Assembly (NCBI GenBank): GCA_934773085.1
Contig: CAKVMU010000054.1
Location: 1 to 9,170 of the forward strand
Length of the DNA stretch: 9,170 nucleotides
DNA from: an uncultured Candidatus Melainabacteria bacterium
Lineage (GTDB): Bacteria > Cyanobacteriota > Vampirovibrionia > Gastranaerophilales > Gastranaerophilaceae
Reading direction: 5' to 3'
Notes under the pieces: model-generated
What the model saw: the letters and a program-made list of their open reading frames with translations, nothing else
What the model was told of the DNA's origin: nothing
Databases searched by the model: none
Made by a program: the position numbers and the translations under genes
In this document: piece by piece, positions 1 to 6,426 of the stretch
Numbering within the stretch: position 1 is the stretch's first letter
How the letters are laid out: every line of letters starts with the position of its first letter

Positions 1-316
1 AGCTAGAAGAGTTCGTTATTCCTTCTCCCTTCGGGAGTGGTAAATGTGTTTGGCTGGTTAGTCAAGACTACAAGCTTGGCGACTGGATTGCTTCGCTCCC
101 GCTCGCAATGACGGCAATCTTATAGTATATTACCTTCTCCCTTCGGGAGAAGGCTAGGATGAGGGGACAGTCTGTTATTTTCACATGCAAATCGACACCT
201 CACCCTCAATCCCTCTCCTGCTAGGAGAGGGAAATACAAACTCTTCAACTGTTCAACTTTTCAACTAAACACGCCCAACCTAGTTGTAGGATGCAGTAAA
301 GATTTACCGCATCTGC
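1..316. repeat. Intergenic mosaic of dispersed palindromic repeats
   Basis: This gene-free stretch is built from short palindromic modules. They are a CTCCC-TTC-GGGAG hairpin (25-37), a segment with GATTGC near 85 and GCAATGAC near 106 (a type commonly scattered between genes), a perfect CCTTCTCCC-TTC-GGGAGAAGG hairpin (133-153), CCCTCTCC-TGCTA-GGAGAGGG (211-231), three TTCAACT units at 8-bp steps (244-266), and GATGCAGTAAA paired with TTTACCGCATC (290-313). The base composition is more GC-rich than in the neighbouring genes. The last palindrome sits just beyond the comF stop codon. I see no credible coding region, and no T-tract that would make any hairpin an intrinsic terminator. Confidence 0.8.
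211..313 (+). repeat. Composite repeat, left copy
   Basis: The order of parts is an 8-bp stem palindrome CCCTCTCC/GGAGAGGG, then three TTCAACT units at an 8-bp period, then a segment reading CGCCCAACCTAGTTGTAG, then the GATGC-GTAAA/TTTACCGCATC palindrome. The first three parts recur in the same order and strand at 9097-9170, where the window ends just before the palindrome would be expected. This looks like a composite intergenic element rather than chance neighbours. Confidence 0.6.
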
Positions 317-964
317 TTACATCGGGGTAGAAGTTGCAAATCCGACAATATTAACTAATCCCACGCTATTCAAAGCTTTTATCATTTCTTCAAAAGTCGA
401 ACCGGTTGTACAAATATCATCCATTAACAAAAGTGGTTTATTATGTGATTTTTCCTTATCAACCGCAAAAGCACCCTCAAGATTCTTCATTCGCTGAATT
501 CGTGTTAATTTATATTGAGGTTTTGTGTCTTTAACTCTTTTGATAAGTTCAAAATTACACTCAAATCCGCTCAACTTAGAAAACTCTTCACACACTAACT
601 CCATATGATTGTATTTACGTTTCTTGGTTCTGTTCGGATGCAAAGGTACAGGAATAAGCTCAAAATCCCTACCTTTTAATTCATCAATCGTACAAAAATA
701 ATCATACATAAACTTTGCTTGATAATAAGCAAGTTCCTTTTGTCTGTGATACTTTAATCCCCTAATAAGTTTCTGGAGCTCTTTTGTATAAACACCGGCA
801 CAATAAATATTCACCCCGCCGGCAATACGATTAACTCTTCTGTCAGCAAATTCAAGTTTTTCATAACAAGTCGGACACATTTTTTCCGAATACTTTGATC
901 TACCGCAAAAATAACACTTCTTGCGATATATCAAATCCAATAAGGATTCAAAAATCTTTTTCAT
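317..964 (-). CDS. comF: ComF family phosphoribosyltransferase-like protein
   Basis: The 215-residue product has the ComF layout. An N-terminal zinc-ribbon-like pair C17/C20 and C30/C33 is followed by the signature IPVPLHPNR at 104-112 with a basic KKRKYNH stretch. TKPQ...R..N..GAF lies at 147-166, and the PRPP-binding loop LLLMDDICTTGST at 178-190. Full length and intact motifs suggest a working protein. ComF homologues are needed for DNA uptake in naturally competent bacteria and are related to phosphoribosyltransferases; the exact reaction is not settled for the family. It is cytoplasmic, with no signal peptide. The ATG at 962-964 has no Shine-Dalgarno sequence, and a TATAAT box lies only 7 nt upstream, so translation is probably leaderless. 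It is divergent from the small-gene pair at 1089. A repeat palindrome lies right after the stop. Confidence 0.9.
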   Translation of the reverse strand: MKKIFESLLDLIYRKKCYFCGRSKYSEKMCPTCYEKLEFADRRVNRIAGGVNIYCAGVYTKELQKLIRGLKYHRQKELAYYQAKFMYDYFCTIDELKGRDFELIPVPLHPNRTKKRKYNHMELVCEEFSKLSGFECNFELIKRVKDTKPQYKLTRIQRMKNLEGAFAVDKEKSHNKPLLLMDDICTTGSTFEEMIKALNSVGLVNIVGFATSTPM

Positions 965-971
965 AAGAAAT

Positions 972-1000
972 ATTATACCAGTATTTTAAAGAATCTTGAA
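972..1000 (-). promoter_or_regulatory. comF promoter, leaderless type
   Basis: On the minus strand TATAAT (972-977) is preceded by TGG, and TTCAAG (995-1000) lies 17 bp upstream as a weak -35 (3 of 6). Only 7 nt separate the -10 box from the comF ATG, which puts the expected transcript start at or next to the A of the start codon. Confidence 0.6.
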
Positions 1001-1088
1001 AGTATTGAATAAAAATTTATGTCTGAAAAGCCGGAAACAACACCATTTTTCAGATATTTTGCATTCTCTTATGTAACGATATGTAACA

Positions 1089-1373
1089 ATGTCATTCAAA
1101 ATCCTAAAGTTTTTCAAAAAGTTGCCGTTATCTAATTTGTTAGAAAAAGTAAAGAAACGAAAAAGTACAATAGTTGTTGATAAGAGGTATGTTATGGGTC
1201 ACGATGAACACGAAATGCTGATTGAATATTCAGAAATGACAGCGTTTAATTTTAATTCTAAGGAGTTTCAGGAATTAAAAAAAGATTATTTGGAATGCAA
1301 AAAAGCTGCTAAAGGCTTTGAATGGTTAGTGGATAAATTTGTTAGCAAATTTAAACCGGCAAAAGCGCAATAA
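1089..1373 (+). CDS. Small unknown protein, first of a two-gene unit
   Basis: I do not recognise this 94-residue protein. The N-terminal 30 residues are strongly basic (KFFKKL, KKRK) and amphipathic. The C-terminal half is charged and helical, with EFQELKKDYLECKKAAK near 59-75. No signal peptide or clear membrane span is seen. The start is uncertain. The ATG at 1089 has no Shine-Dalgarno sequence and no good promoter at leaderless distance. An in-frame ATG at 1194 has AAGAGG (1182-1187) six bases upstream and would give 59 residues. A second gene follows after 15 nt and probably shares its transcript. Confidence 0.6.
   Translation: MSFKILKFFKKLPLSNLLEKVKKRKSTIVVDKRYVMGHDEHEMLIEYSEMTAFNFNSKEFQELKKDYLECKKAAKGFEWLVDKFVSKFKPAKAQ
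1194..1373 (+). other. Alternative internal start for the 1089 gene
   Basis: The ATG at 1194-1196 is in frame and is preceded by AAGAGG at 1182-1187 with 6-nt spacing, a much better ribosome site than any before the ATG at 1089. It may be the true start, or a second start giving a 59-residue form that lacks the basic N-terminus. Confidence 0.35.
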
Positions 1374-1388
1374 CTTGAGGTGTTTTGT

Positions 1389-1628
1389 ATGACAAATAAA
1401 AAAGATTTTAAGAATAACTGCTTTTCGCCAAATTGGCTTGAAGTTGATTTAGAGAAAACGGCTGAACAGACAACAAGGGAGGAACGCCTAGAGAGCAAAC
1501 GACGTAAAGATTTAAACACATTATTAAAAGAACTTGATGAAATTAAACAAAACATTGAAAATGCTGCGGAAAAACAGCATAGATTGGCAAATTTGATGGG
1601 ATTCTATTCCGGAGAATTCGCACAATAA
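1389..1628 (+). CDS. Small coiled-coil protein of unknown function
   Basis: I do not recognise this protein of 79 residues. From about residue 25 it is a long charged helix (TTREERLESKRRKDLNTL, then ELDEIKQNIENAAEKQHRL) that should form a coiled coil, ending in a short tail MGFYSGEFAQ. The ATG at 1389 is chosen because GAGGTG (1377-1382) lies six bases upstream; a GTG at 1380 would overlap that site. It follows the preceding gene by 15 nt and ends 10 nt before a strong terminator, so the two form a closed two-gene transcription unit. Helical, charged and soluble, it may be a partner of the upstream product; that is inference only. Confidence 0.65.
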   Translation: MTNKKDFKNNCFSPNWLEVDLEKTAEQTTREERLESKRRKDLNTLLKELDEIKQNIENAAEKQHRLANLMGFYSGEFAQ

Positions 1629-1638
1629 AAAATTTGAG

Positions 1639-1667
1639 AGCCTTTCCTTATTAGGAGAGGCTTTTTT
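1639..1667 (+). terminator. Rho-independent terminator of the small-gene pair, possibly bidirectional
   Basis: The stem AGCCTTTCC (1639-1647), loop TTATTA, and GGAGAGGCT (1654-1662, one G-U pair) are followed by six T residues. Directly after the stop of the 1389 gene, it ends the plus-strand unit. On the minus strand the same stem is followed by CTCAAATTTTTT, so it may also end the convergent fic transcript, whose stop codon (1651-1653) lies inside the hairpin. Confidence 0.8.
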
Positions 1668-2769
1668 GAAATTTAACCAAAACATAATGCGTAGCTCGGG
1701 CTTCACCATGTTTTTCTAAAATGTTTTTGTTTATTAAATCAATAATATCTCTATTAGCACTATCGTGCGAACAACCACAAATTTTTACCCATTTTTGTGT
1801 TGTTAATTTTCCGTCAAAATTATCTAACAATTTTTTCAATACTTTTATTTGTCTTTCATTAAAAGTCACTGATTTGTAATTATTCCAAAATTCAGTTCTG
1901 AACATAACTTCATCTAACAATTTGTCAGAATTATTCATCGCTAAAATCATATTTTCCAAAAACCATTTTAGCCAATCAGTAATATCGATAGAATTTTTTT
2001 GAGTAATTTTTAAAATATCATAATAAGAGTTCCTAACCTTCTTTATTTGAGAAGACATAGAATAATATCGATTAGATGTACCTTCGCTCCGTGCAAGCAA
2101 CATATCTGTCAAAGCACGTGCTATTCTGCCGTTTCCATCTTCAAAAGGATGAATAATAACAAACCATAAATGAACAATTCCTGCTTTTATAACTAAATCA
2201 GTATTTTTTTCTTCATTAATAAATTTTATTAATTTATTCATCTCTTTTTTCAGATTTTTTGCAGGAGGAGCTTCGTAATGTACTTTTTCATGTCCAATTG
2301 CTCCTGATACAACTTGCATTGCCCCATTTTTATCATCTCTATATTTACCGACAATTATCTTACTCAAACCACTTTTACCGGTCGGAAACATAGACGCTTG
2401 CCAAGAACATAATCTTTCTTCAGAAACAGGTTTATTAAAATTCTGTGTTGCATCAAGCATCATATCTACAACACCCTGAACATCACGTTCTACATATACA
2501 TCGCCGCCAATATCCAATCCTAATCTTTTAGAAACAGATGAGCGAACCTGTTCCAAATTTAATATTTGCCCCTCAATTTCACTGGATTTTATAATATCTT
2601 CGGTCAAAACACCAAAAACAGCTTTTTTCGTATCATCCAAACCTACACACTGCATTTTGCCTAACAACAAACCTTGTTGCAATCTGGCTTTAGATAATAA
2701 CGGTAAAATTACGTCCTTATCATAAGTAAAATTAGGGTATTCGGGGTTTTGCCAAATATATTTATTCAT
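1651..2769 (-). CDS. Fic family protein with N-terminal inhibitory helix and C-terminal winged helix
   Basis: The 372-residue protein begins KYIWQNPEYPNFTYD, the usual opening of the DUF4172-Fic group, which is why the ATG at 2767-2769 is preferred to one 12 codons upstream. The motif SSEIEG (62-67) matches the [ST]xxxE[GN] inhibitory helix placed N-terminal to the core (class II). The catalytic motif HPFEDGNGRIAR lies at 207-218 with the histidine intact, and the flap region VGKYRDD near 140-146. Residues from about 305 on (RQIKVLKKLL...TTQKWVKICGCSHDSANRDIIDLINKNIL) look like a winged helix-turn-helix. Fic enzymes typically transfer AMP from ATP to target hydroxyls; the target here is unknown. 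The gene has its own promoter, overlapped by repeated inverted sites, which suggests DNA-binding autoregulation. The stop lies inside the shared terminator hairpin. Confidence 0.9.
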   Translation of the reverse strand: MNKYIWQNPEYPNFTYDKDVILPLLSKARLQQGLLLGKMQCVGLDDTKKAVFGVLTEDIIKSSEIEGQILNLEQVRSSVSKRLGLDIGGDVYVERDVQGVVDMMLDATQNFNKPVSEERLCSWQASMFPTGKSGLSKIIVGKYRDDKNGAMQVVSGAIGHEKVHYEAPPAKNLKKEMNKLIKFINEEKNTDLVIKAGIVHLWFVIIHPFEDGNGRIARALTDMLLARSEGTSNRYYSMSSQIKKVRNSYYDILKITQKNSIDITDWLKWFLENMILAMNNSDKLLDEVMFRTEFWNNYKSVTFNERQIKVLKKLLDNFDGKLTTQKWVKICGCSHDSANRDIIDLINKNILEKHGEARATHYVLVKFQKSLS

Positions 2770-2776
2770 AAAATAA

Positions 2777-2791
2777 ACGCACTTTCTGCGT
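2777..2791. promoter_or_regulatory. Candidate operator ACGCA-N5-TGCGT, proximal
   Basis: ACGCA CTTTC TGCGT is a perfect 5-bp inverted repeat with 5-bp spacing. It lies just downstream of the fic -10 box, over the expected transcript start, where a bound protein would block initiation. The same half-sites and spacing recur at 2832-2846. Confidence 0.6.
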
Positions 2792-2793
2792 AC

Positions 2794-2822
2794 ATTATAC
2801 AACATTATCTACGCAAATTCAA
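2794..2822 (-). promoter_or_regulatory. fic promoter
   Basis: TTGAAT (2817-2822) and TATAAT (2794-2799) on the minus strand are separated by exactly 17 bp. The predicted transcript would have a leader of about 17 nt before the ATG at 2769. No clear Shine-Dalgarno sequence is seen; AGAAAG is the nearest. Confidence 0.7.
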
Positions 2823-2830
2823 GACCTATT

Positions 2831-2847
2831 TACGCAAATTTTGCGTA
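2831..2847. promoter_or_regulatory. Candidate operator TACGCAAA-T-TTTGCGTA, distal
   Basis: This is a perfect 8-bp inverted repeat around one central base, containing ACGCA-N5-TGCGT. It lies just upstream of the fic -35. Single half-sites ACGCA also occur at 2811-2815 (next to the -35) and 2865-2869. Half-site starts at 2777, 2811, 2832 and 2865 are about two or three helical turns apart. Confidence 0.6.
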
Positions 2848-2888
2848 GAATTATAAGAGTATCTACGCACAATAAAAAAATACCTACA

Positions 2889-2921
2889 TAAAAAGGAAAG
2901 TCTTGCAGAATGTGCAAGACT
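2889..2921 (-). terminator. recA terminator
   Basis: On the minus strand a perfect 9-bp stem AGTCTTGCA/TGCAAGACT with a 5-nt loop (2899-2921) is followed by TTCCTTTTTA. It lies about 120 nt past the recA stop and before the fic operator region, so it should end the recA transcript. No other feature was seen between 2930 and 3043. Confidence 0.7.
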
Positions 2922-3043
2922 CAAAAATATACATTTACCCCACTAACTTTATACCACAAGTTTCCATGCCATGTCAAGCACTTTGTTAAATACTTGTGAA
3001 TAAAGGTTTACAGGGTAATCCCCTATCTTCTCCCAAAAATCTG

Positions 3044-4060
3044 TTAGCCTTGAGCAAGTTTTTCTCTTACCAAAGTTTCAACTTGATTCAGAATATCCGG
3101 ATTAGAACCCAAATATTCTTTTGCTTTATCACGACCTTGACCAAGTTTTTCATCATTGAAGCTAAACCAAGAGCCTGCTTTTTTAACAATATCCAAATCA
3201 ACAGCTACGTCAAGAATATTACCTATCTTACAAATGCCTTTTCCGAAGATAATATCAAATTCCGCAGTTCTGAATGGCGGAGCTACTTTGTTTTTCAAAA
3301 TACGAACTCTTACGTGGTTACCAACGTCTTCGCCATCCCCTTTCAAACCTTCAACACGTTTGATTTCCATACGAACTGAAGCATAGTATTTAAGAGCATT
3401 ACCACCGGTTGTTGTTTCCGGATTTCCGTACATTACACCGATTTTTTGTCTTAATTGGTTGATGAAAATAACGGTTGTATTTGTTTTACCAATAATACCG
3501 GTTAATTTTCTCAAAGCTTTAGACATCAATCTTGCTTGAAGACCCATCTGTTGATCTTCCATAGAACCTTCGATTTCAGCTTTCGGAACAAGTGCTGCTA
3601 CAGAGTCAACAACAATAATATCAACCGCACCGGAACGAACCAATTCTTCCGTAATATCAAGAGCTTGTTCACCTGTATCCGGTTGAGAAATCAATAATTC
3701 ATCAACATTTACACCAAGATTTCTTGCATATTCAGGGTCAAGAGCATGTTCTGCATCAACGAACGCCGCAATGCCACCTTTTTTCTGACATTCTGCAACT
3801 ATATGTTGTGCCAAAGTTGTTTTACCTGATGATTCCGGACCATAAACCTCAATGATACGTCCTCTCGGAATACCACCAACTCCAAGTGCAACGTCTAATG
3901 CCAAAGCTCCGGTAGGAATTGTTTCAACGCTAACAGCCGGTTTGTCACCAAGCTTCATAATTGCGCCCTTACCAAAATCTTTTTCTATTTTTTCGATTGC
4001 TAATTTTAGAGCCTTACTTCTCTCATCAGCAGTATTTACTGCAGTTTCCTCTTTCCCCAT
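3044..4060 (-). CDS. recA: Recombinase RecA
   Basis: RecA binds single-stranded DNA, forms filaments, pairs homologous strands with ATP hydrolysis and stimulates LexA-type self-cleavage. The 338-residue sequence is complete. Walker A GPESSGKT lies at 74-81, the catalytic glutamate E104 in VDAEHALDP, and Walker [11 protein letters not shown] at 148-157 with D152. Loop L1 [10 protein letters not shown] is near 164-173, loop L2 [13 protein letters not shown] at 201-213 leading to ETTTGG, and the C-terminal domain follows. It has no intein and only a short C-terminus (VREKLAQG), without the acidic tail found in enterobacterial RecA. The ATG at 4058-4060 has GAGG (4070-4073) nine bases upstream. 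An extended -10 promoter lies in the spacer, and a strong hairpin terminator downstream, so it is probably transcribed alone. Confidence 0.99.
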   Translation of the reverse strand: MGKEETAVNTADERSKALKLAIEKIEKDFGKGAIMKLGDKPAVSVETIPTGALALDVALGVGGIPRGRIIEVYGPESSGKTTLAQHIVAECQKKGGIAAFVDAEHALDPEYARNLGVNVDELLISQPDTGEQALDITEELVRSGAVDIIVVDSVAALVPKAEIEGSMEDQQMGLQARLMSKALRKLTGIIGKTNTTVIFINQLRQKIGVMYGNPETTTGGNALKYYASVRMEIKRVEGLKGDGEDVGNHVRVRILKNKVAPPFRTAEFDIIFGKGICKIGNILDVAVDLDIVKKAGSWFSFNDEKLGQGRDKAKEYLGSNPDILNQVETLVREKLAQG

Positions 4061-4089
4061 ATTCTATAACCTCAAATTTTGTCATTCCG

Positions 4090-4098
4090 ATAATATCA
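4090..4098 (-). promoter_or_regulatory. recA extended -10 promoter inside a dispersed repeat
   Basis: On the minus strand TGA followed by TATTAT (5 of 6) forms an extended -10 element. The expected transcript starts near 4083, leaving a leader of roughly 23 nt with the GAGG ribosome site. There is no good -35, which an extended -10 can do without. I found no LexA-type operator of a known kind. Confidence 0.45.
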
Positions 4099-4117
4099 GA
4101 ACTTGTTTGTAACAAAG

Positions 4118-4138
4118 ACCCTGAAATAAATTCAGGGT
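4118..4138 (-). terminator. Possible terminator of the 4148 gene
   Basis: The 8-bp perfect stem ACCCTGAA/TTCAGGGT lies 10 nt past the stop codon of the coiled-coil gene. The following run CTTTGTT is only partly T-rich, so termination may be incomplete and some transcripts could continue into recA. Confidence 0.4.
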
Positions 4139-4147
4139 GACATTAAA

Positions 4148-4660
4148 CTATAATAAAATATTATTTTCTTCTTCTTTTTTAATAAAGAATCCACACATTA
4201 GCGGTTTAAAACTATTTAACATATTTTTTAGTTTAAAGTTTTCTTTATTGAGCTCATTAACCTTGTTTTTAAGATTTTCGTTTTCGGTTTTGCATCTAAC
4301 AAGCTCAAGTACAACATCATCCATGCCTTCAAGTTTTTCATCAATAAGTTTAGTCATAGATGTTGTGATATTATTTTCCATTTTGCTCAATGTTTCAAGA
4401 AGATTGTTTACTACAACCTGAGAATTAGGTTTTGAAACAACACTAAGAGCAGATTTTTTTTCTGTCATATCAGCAACTACAGAAGATTTTGCATTCTTAA
4501 GTTTTTTAACTTCATCAACTGAAAAATAAATTCTTCCGCTGCTATCCTTTTTAGGGTTAACAGAAGTTTTTTTACAAAGTTCAACAATCTCTCTATTATC
4601 TATATTTAAAAGTTTTCTAACGTCGTTAGGTAAAAGTACTTTATCCGGATTTGTGTTCAT
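4148..4660 (-). CDS. HTH (MerR-like) plus coiled-coil protein
   Basis: The 170-residue product has two parts. Residues about 6-57 (VLLPNDVRKLLNID... ELCKKTSVNPKKDSSGRIYFSVDEVKKLKN) resemble a MerR/excisionase-type winged helix, with the typical wing RIYFSVDEV. After a linker, residues about 90-155 form a long coiled coil (SKMENNITTSMTKLIDEKLEG, then CKTENENLKNKVNELNKENFKLKNML). The tail PLMCGFFIKKEEENN is short and mixed. The ATG at 4658-4660 is preferred because AGAGGGG (4670-4676) lies nine bases upstream; an ATG eleven codons earlier has no such site. The layout recalls DNA-binding coiled-coil proteins such as RacA in Bacillus, but I cannot show homology. It sits upstream of recA with an 87-nt gap that carries a hairpin and a promoter, so co-transcription is uncertain. 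Confidence 0.75.
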   Translation of the reverse strand: MNTNPDKVLLPNDVRKLLNIDNREIVELCKKTSVNPKKDSSGRIYFSVDEVKKLKNAKSSVVADMTEKKSALSVVSKPNSQVVVNNLLETLSKMENNITTSMTKLIDEKLEGMDDVVLELVRCKTENENLKNKVNELNKENFKLKNMLNSFKPLMCGFFIKKEEENNILL

Positions 4661-4732
4661 TAAAAAAATCCCCTCTTTCTGAATCGAATACATTAAACAT
4701 TCTAATTAATAAAAGAATTAATTTCCACACAT

Positions 4733-4750
4733 TGTTACGAATTCTTAACA
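4733..4750. promoter_or_regulatory. Near-perfect palindrome, possible operator
   Basis: TGTTACGAATTCTTAACA is symmetric at 16 of 18 positions around GAATTC. It lies upstream of the HTH gene (start 4660) in the spacer after the peptidase gene, a natural place for an operator bound by that protein. A second inverted repeat, AATTAAT/ATTAATT (4704-4710 and 4717-4723), lies between it and the gene. Confidence 0.35.
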
Positions 4751-4797
4751 GGATAAATTCTTACATAATTTTTCTTAATTTCTGACTTAAAATGTAA

Positions 4798-6339
4798 TCA
4801 CTTAACAGAACTAACGAAATCCTCTGTTGAAAGTTTTTTACCTGTCAATTTTTTGATTAACTCATTTTCTTCTAAAGAAGTTCCCAAACTAAACAAATTT
4901 TTATTCAAAAATTCTGCGGTTTTATTATTCTCAGTTATATTCCCGAGTTTTGATTTCAAGTAGTTATAAATTTGAGCTTTTATCAGTGTTGCACGGAAAT
5001 AATTTTGATAATAAGCAGGATGTGAAAGATAATGTGGAATCAAAGCCCAGCCATTATCAAGTTCTTCTCTTTTATCTCTCAATTGATATTTCACTTTTAA
5101 TTTATGCCACAATTTTTTCAAATCCTGTTCCGGATTTTCATACATCTGTTTTTCAAAATTTATCAACAATTGACTGTGTGAAATAAAACAAACTTCTTGT
5201 TCTTTAAAATAATTTTTAAATCTTTCCAAATCTTTTTCCGGAACAATATTTTTCAAAATATCTTCTCTTTTGTCCAAATCACCCATCATCATAGCAATAG
5301 CTTCTGTCATTGCAGGATAAGTACTTCTGTCCAAAAAAGTTAAATCACGTGAGATTCCTAATGTATAAACACAGTGTCCCATTTCGTGATTCAGCGTATC
5401 TATACTCGTTTCATTATTCGTTAAATTTGCAAGAATTCTGGCATCCAATCCTGCATCTATATCGAAACAGAAACCGTGGGTATTTTTTCCTTTACGTGGG
5501 AATAAATCAAAAGTAAGTTTTTTATCCTCAAGTAATTTTTCTACATCCCAACCCATGTTGGAATATATTGTTTTAGATATTTCAACAACTTGTTCTTTGT
5601 CAGTTATACAATTATTGACTCTTTTTTCCGGATTCATTTTTGTCAAAAATCCGTAATGATACGGTTTTAACTTTTCTGTTTTAAACGCATTTTGTAACTT
5701 TTTATGTTGTTTTAGTATAACTTTTTTTATCACATCTTTGGAATCTTTATAAACATTTTCTAAGAGTGTTTGCAGCTCTTTTAAGTCGACTTCAAAATCC
5801 TCTTTAAGTTTGTATTCAAAATAAGTTTTATACCCCTTCTTTTGAGCGTAAGCGTTCCGCATTTTGATAAAATCTTTTAAATCATCGGCAATTAAATCAG
5901 CACCTTTTAAATTTGCGTAATAAGCTTCTTTTCTTATATCAATATTTTGTTCATTTTTAAGAATAGTTCTTATTTCAGTTCTGGAAATATCTTTACCGAA
6001 AATTCTCGGAACGTAAGAATTAAATTTTTGAGCTATTTCATTTTCTTTATCTCTTAGAGCTTTTAGTTCTTTACCGGAATTTAATTCTTCCTCAAAATCT
6101 TTTAAAATATTTTTTAATTGTTTTTGTTCATGTTTATTCAATTTAGAAGAATCTATTTTTTTGAATTCATTATACAATTTTTTATCCTGAAAAAGTTTAG
6201 AATATTCATCCTGAGCTTTTGTCATTTTTTTTAAATTGTTATCGGTTGAATTAGTGTAAAAATCCCAATCAGCGTTGCACATTTTTAAATAAGCTTTGTA
6301 TAATTTTTCTGAAAATTTTTCTCTCAATTCTATAAACAT
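4798..6339 (-). CDS. M2-like (ACE-type) zinc metallopeptidase
   Basis: The 513-residue protein carries the gluzincin zinc motif HEMGH at 318-322, the same five residues as in angiotensin-converting enzyme. The third ligand is probably E346 in TEAIAMMMG, 28 residues after the first histidine. Downstream, IPHYLSHPAYYQNY (434-447) holds the His/Tyr residues that in M2/M3 peptidases stabilise the transition state. The helical N-terminal half fits the lid region of these enzymes. It should cleave peptides in the cytoplasm, as no signal peptide is seen. The ATG at 6337-6339 is chosen over an upstream TTG because GGAGAG (6344-6349) stands four bases before it. It is transcribed away from the AT tract at 6355-6400, which offers many TATAAT-like boxes. 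M3-type oligopeptidase is the alternative name. No terminator is evident downstream. Confidence 0.85.
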   Translation of the reverse strand: MFIELREKFSEKLYKAYLKMCNADWDFYTNSTDNNLKKMTKAQDEYSKLFQDKKLYNEFKKIDSSKLNKHEQKQLKNILKDFEEELNSGKELKALRDKENEIAQKFNSYVPRIFGKDISRTEIRTILKNEQNIDIRKEAYYANLKGADLIADDLKDFIKMRNAYAQKKGYKTYFEYKLKEDFEVDLKELQTLLENVYKDSKDVIKKVILKQHKKLQNAFKTEKLKPYHYGFLTKMNPEKRVNNCITDKEQVVEISKTIYSNMGWDVEKLLEDKKLTFDLFPRKGKNTHGFCFDIDAGLDARILANLTNNETSIDTLNHEMGHCVYTLGISRDLTFLDRSTYPAMTEAIAMMMGDLDKREDILKNIVPEKDLERFKNYFKEQEVCFISHSQLLINFEKQMYENPEQDLKKLWHKLKVKYQLRDKREELDNGWALIPHYLSHPAYYQNYFRATLIKAQIYNYLKSKLGNITENNKTAEFLNKNLFSLGTSLEENELIKKLTGKKLSTEDFVSSVK

Positions 6340-6354
6340 TTTTCTCTCCAATTC

Positions 6355-6400
6355 TTATATTAATTATTATAATAATTATAATATATATTTATATAATAAT
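6355..6400. other. 46-bp pure A/T tract, candidate unwinding element
   Basis: Not one G or C occurs over 46 bp, with a run of ATT/ATA/TAA triplets. It lies between the peptidase start and the TGTNNAWAA array. Such tracts melt easily, as in DNA unwinding elements of origins. It also contains several possible -10 boxes for the peptidase gene. Confidence 0.6.
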
Positions 6401-6426
6401 CATCTTCTTCATAAGCTCTAATTATT

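Larger units (their letters stand above)
4081..4141. repeat. Dispersed palindromic element upstream of recA
   Basis: The element starts GTCATTCCGA and ends CAGGGTGAC, with GTCA/TGAC at its ends, a form often scattered between bacterial genes. Its core is a perfect hairpin ACCCTGAA-ATAAA-TTCAGGGT (4118-4138). On the minus strand the hairpin is followed by CTTTGTT, so it may double as a weak terminator for the 4148 gene. The recA -10 also lies within it. Confidence 0.55.

Noticed and set aside
2770..2805. Upstream ATG for the Fic gene adding MLYNVRRKCVYF
   Set aside because: It would begin upstream of the expected transcript start and inside the -10 and operator region. The family normally begins at KYIWQNP, as does the chosen start.
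2996..3386. Plus-strand reading frames across recA
   Set aside because: They are shadows of recA, which is intact with all motifs; no ribosome site or independent signal supports them.
4081..4110. LexA (SOS) box upstream of recA
   Set aside because: GAACTTGTTTGTAAC only partly resembles Gram-positive or cyanobacterial LexA sites and the half-site spacing is wrong.
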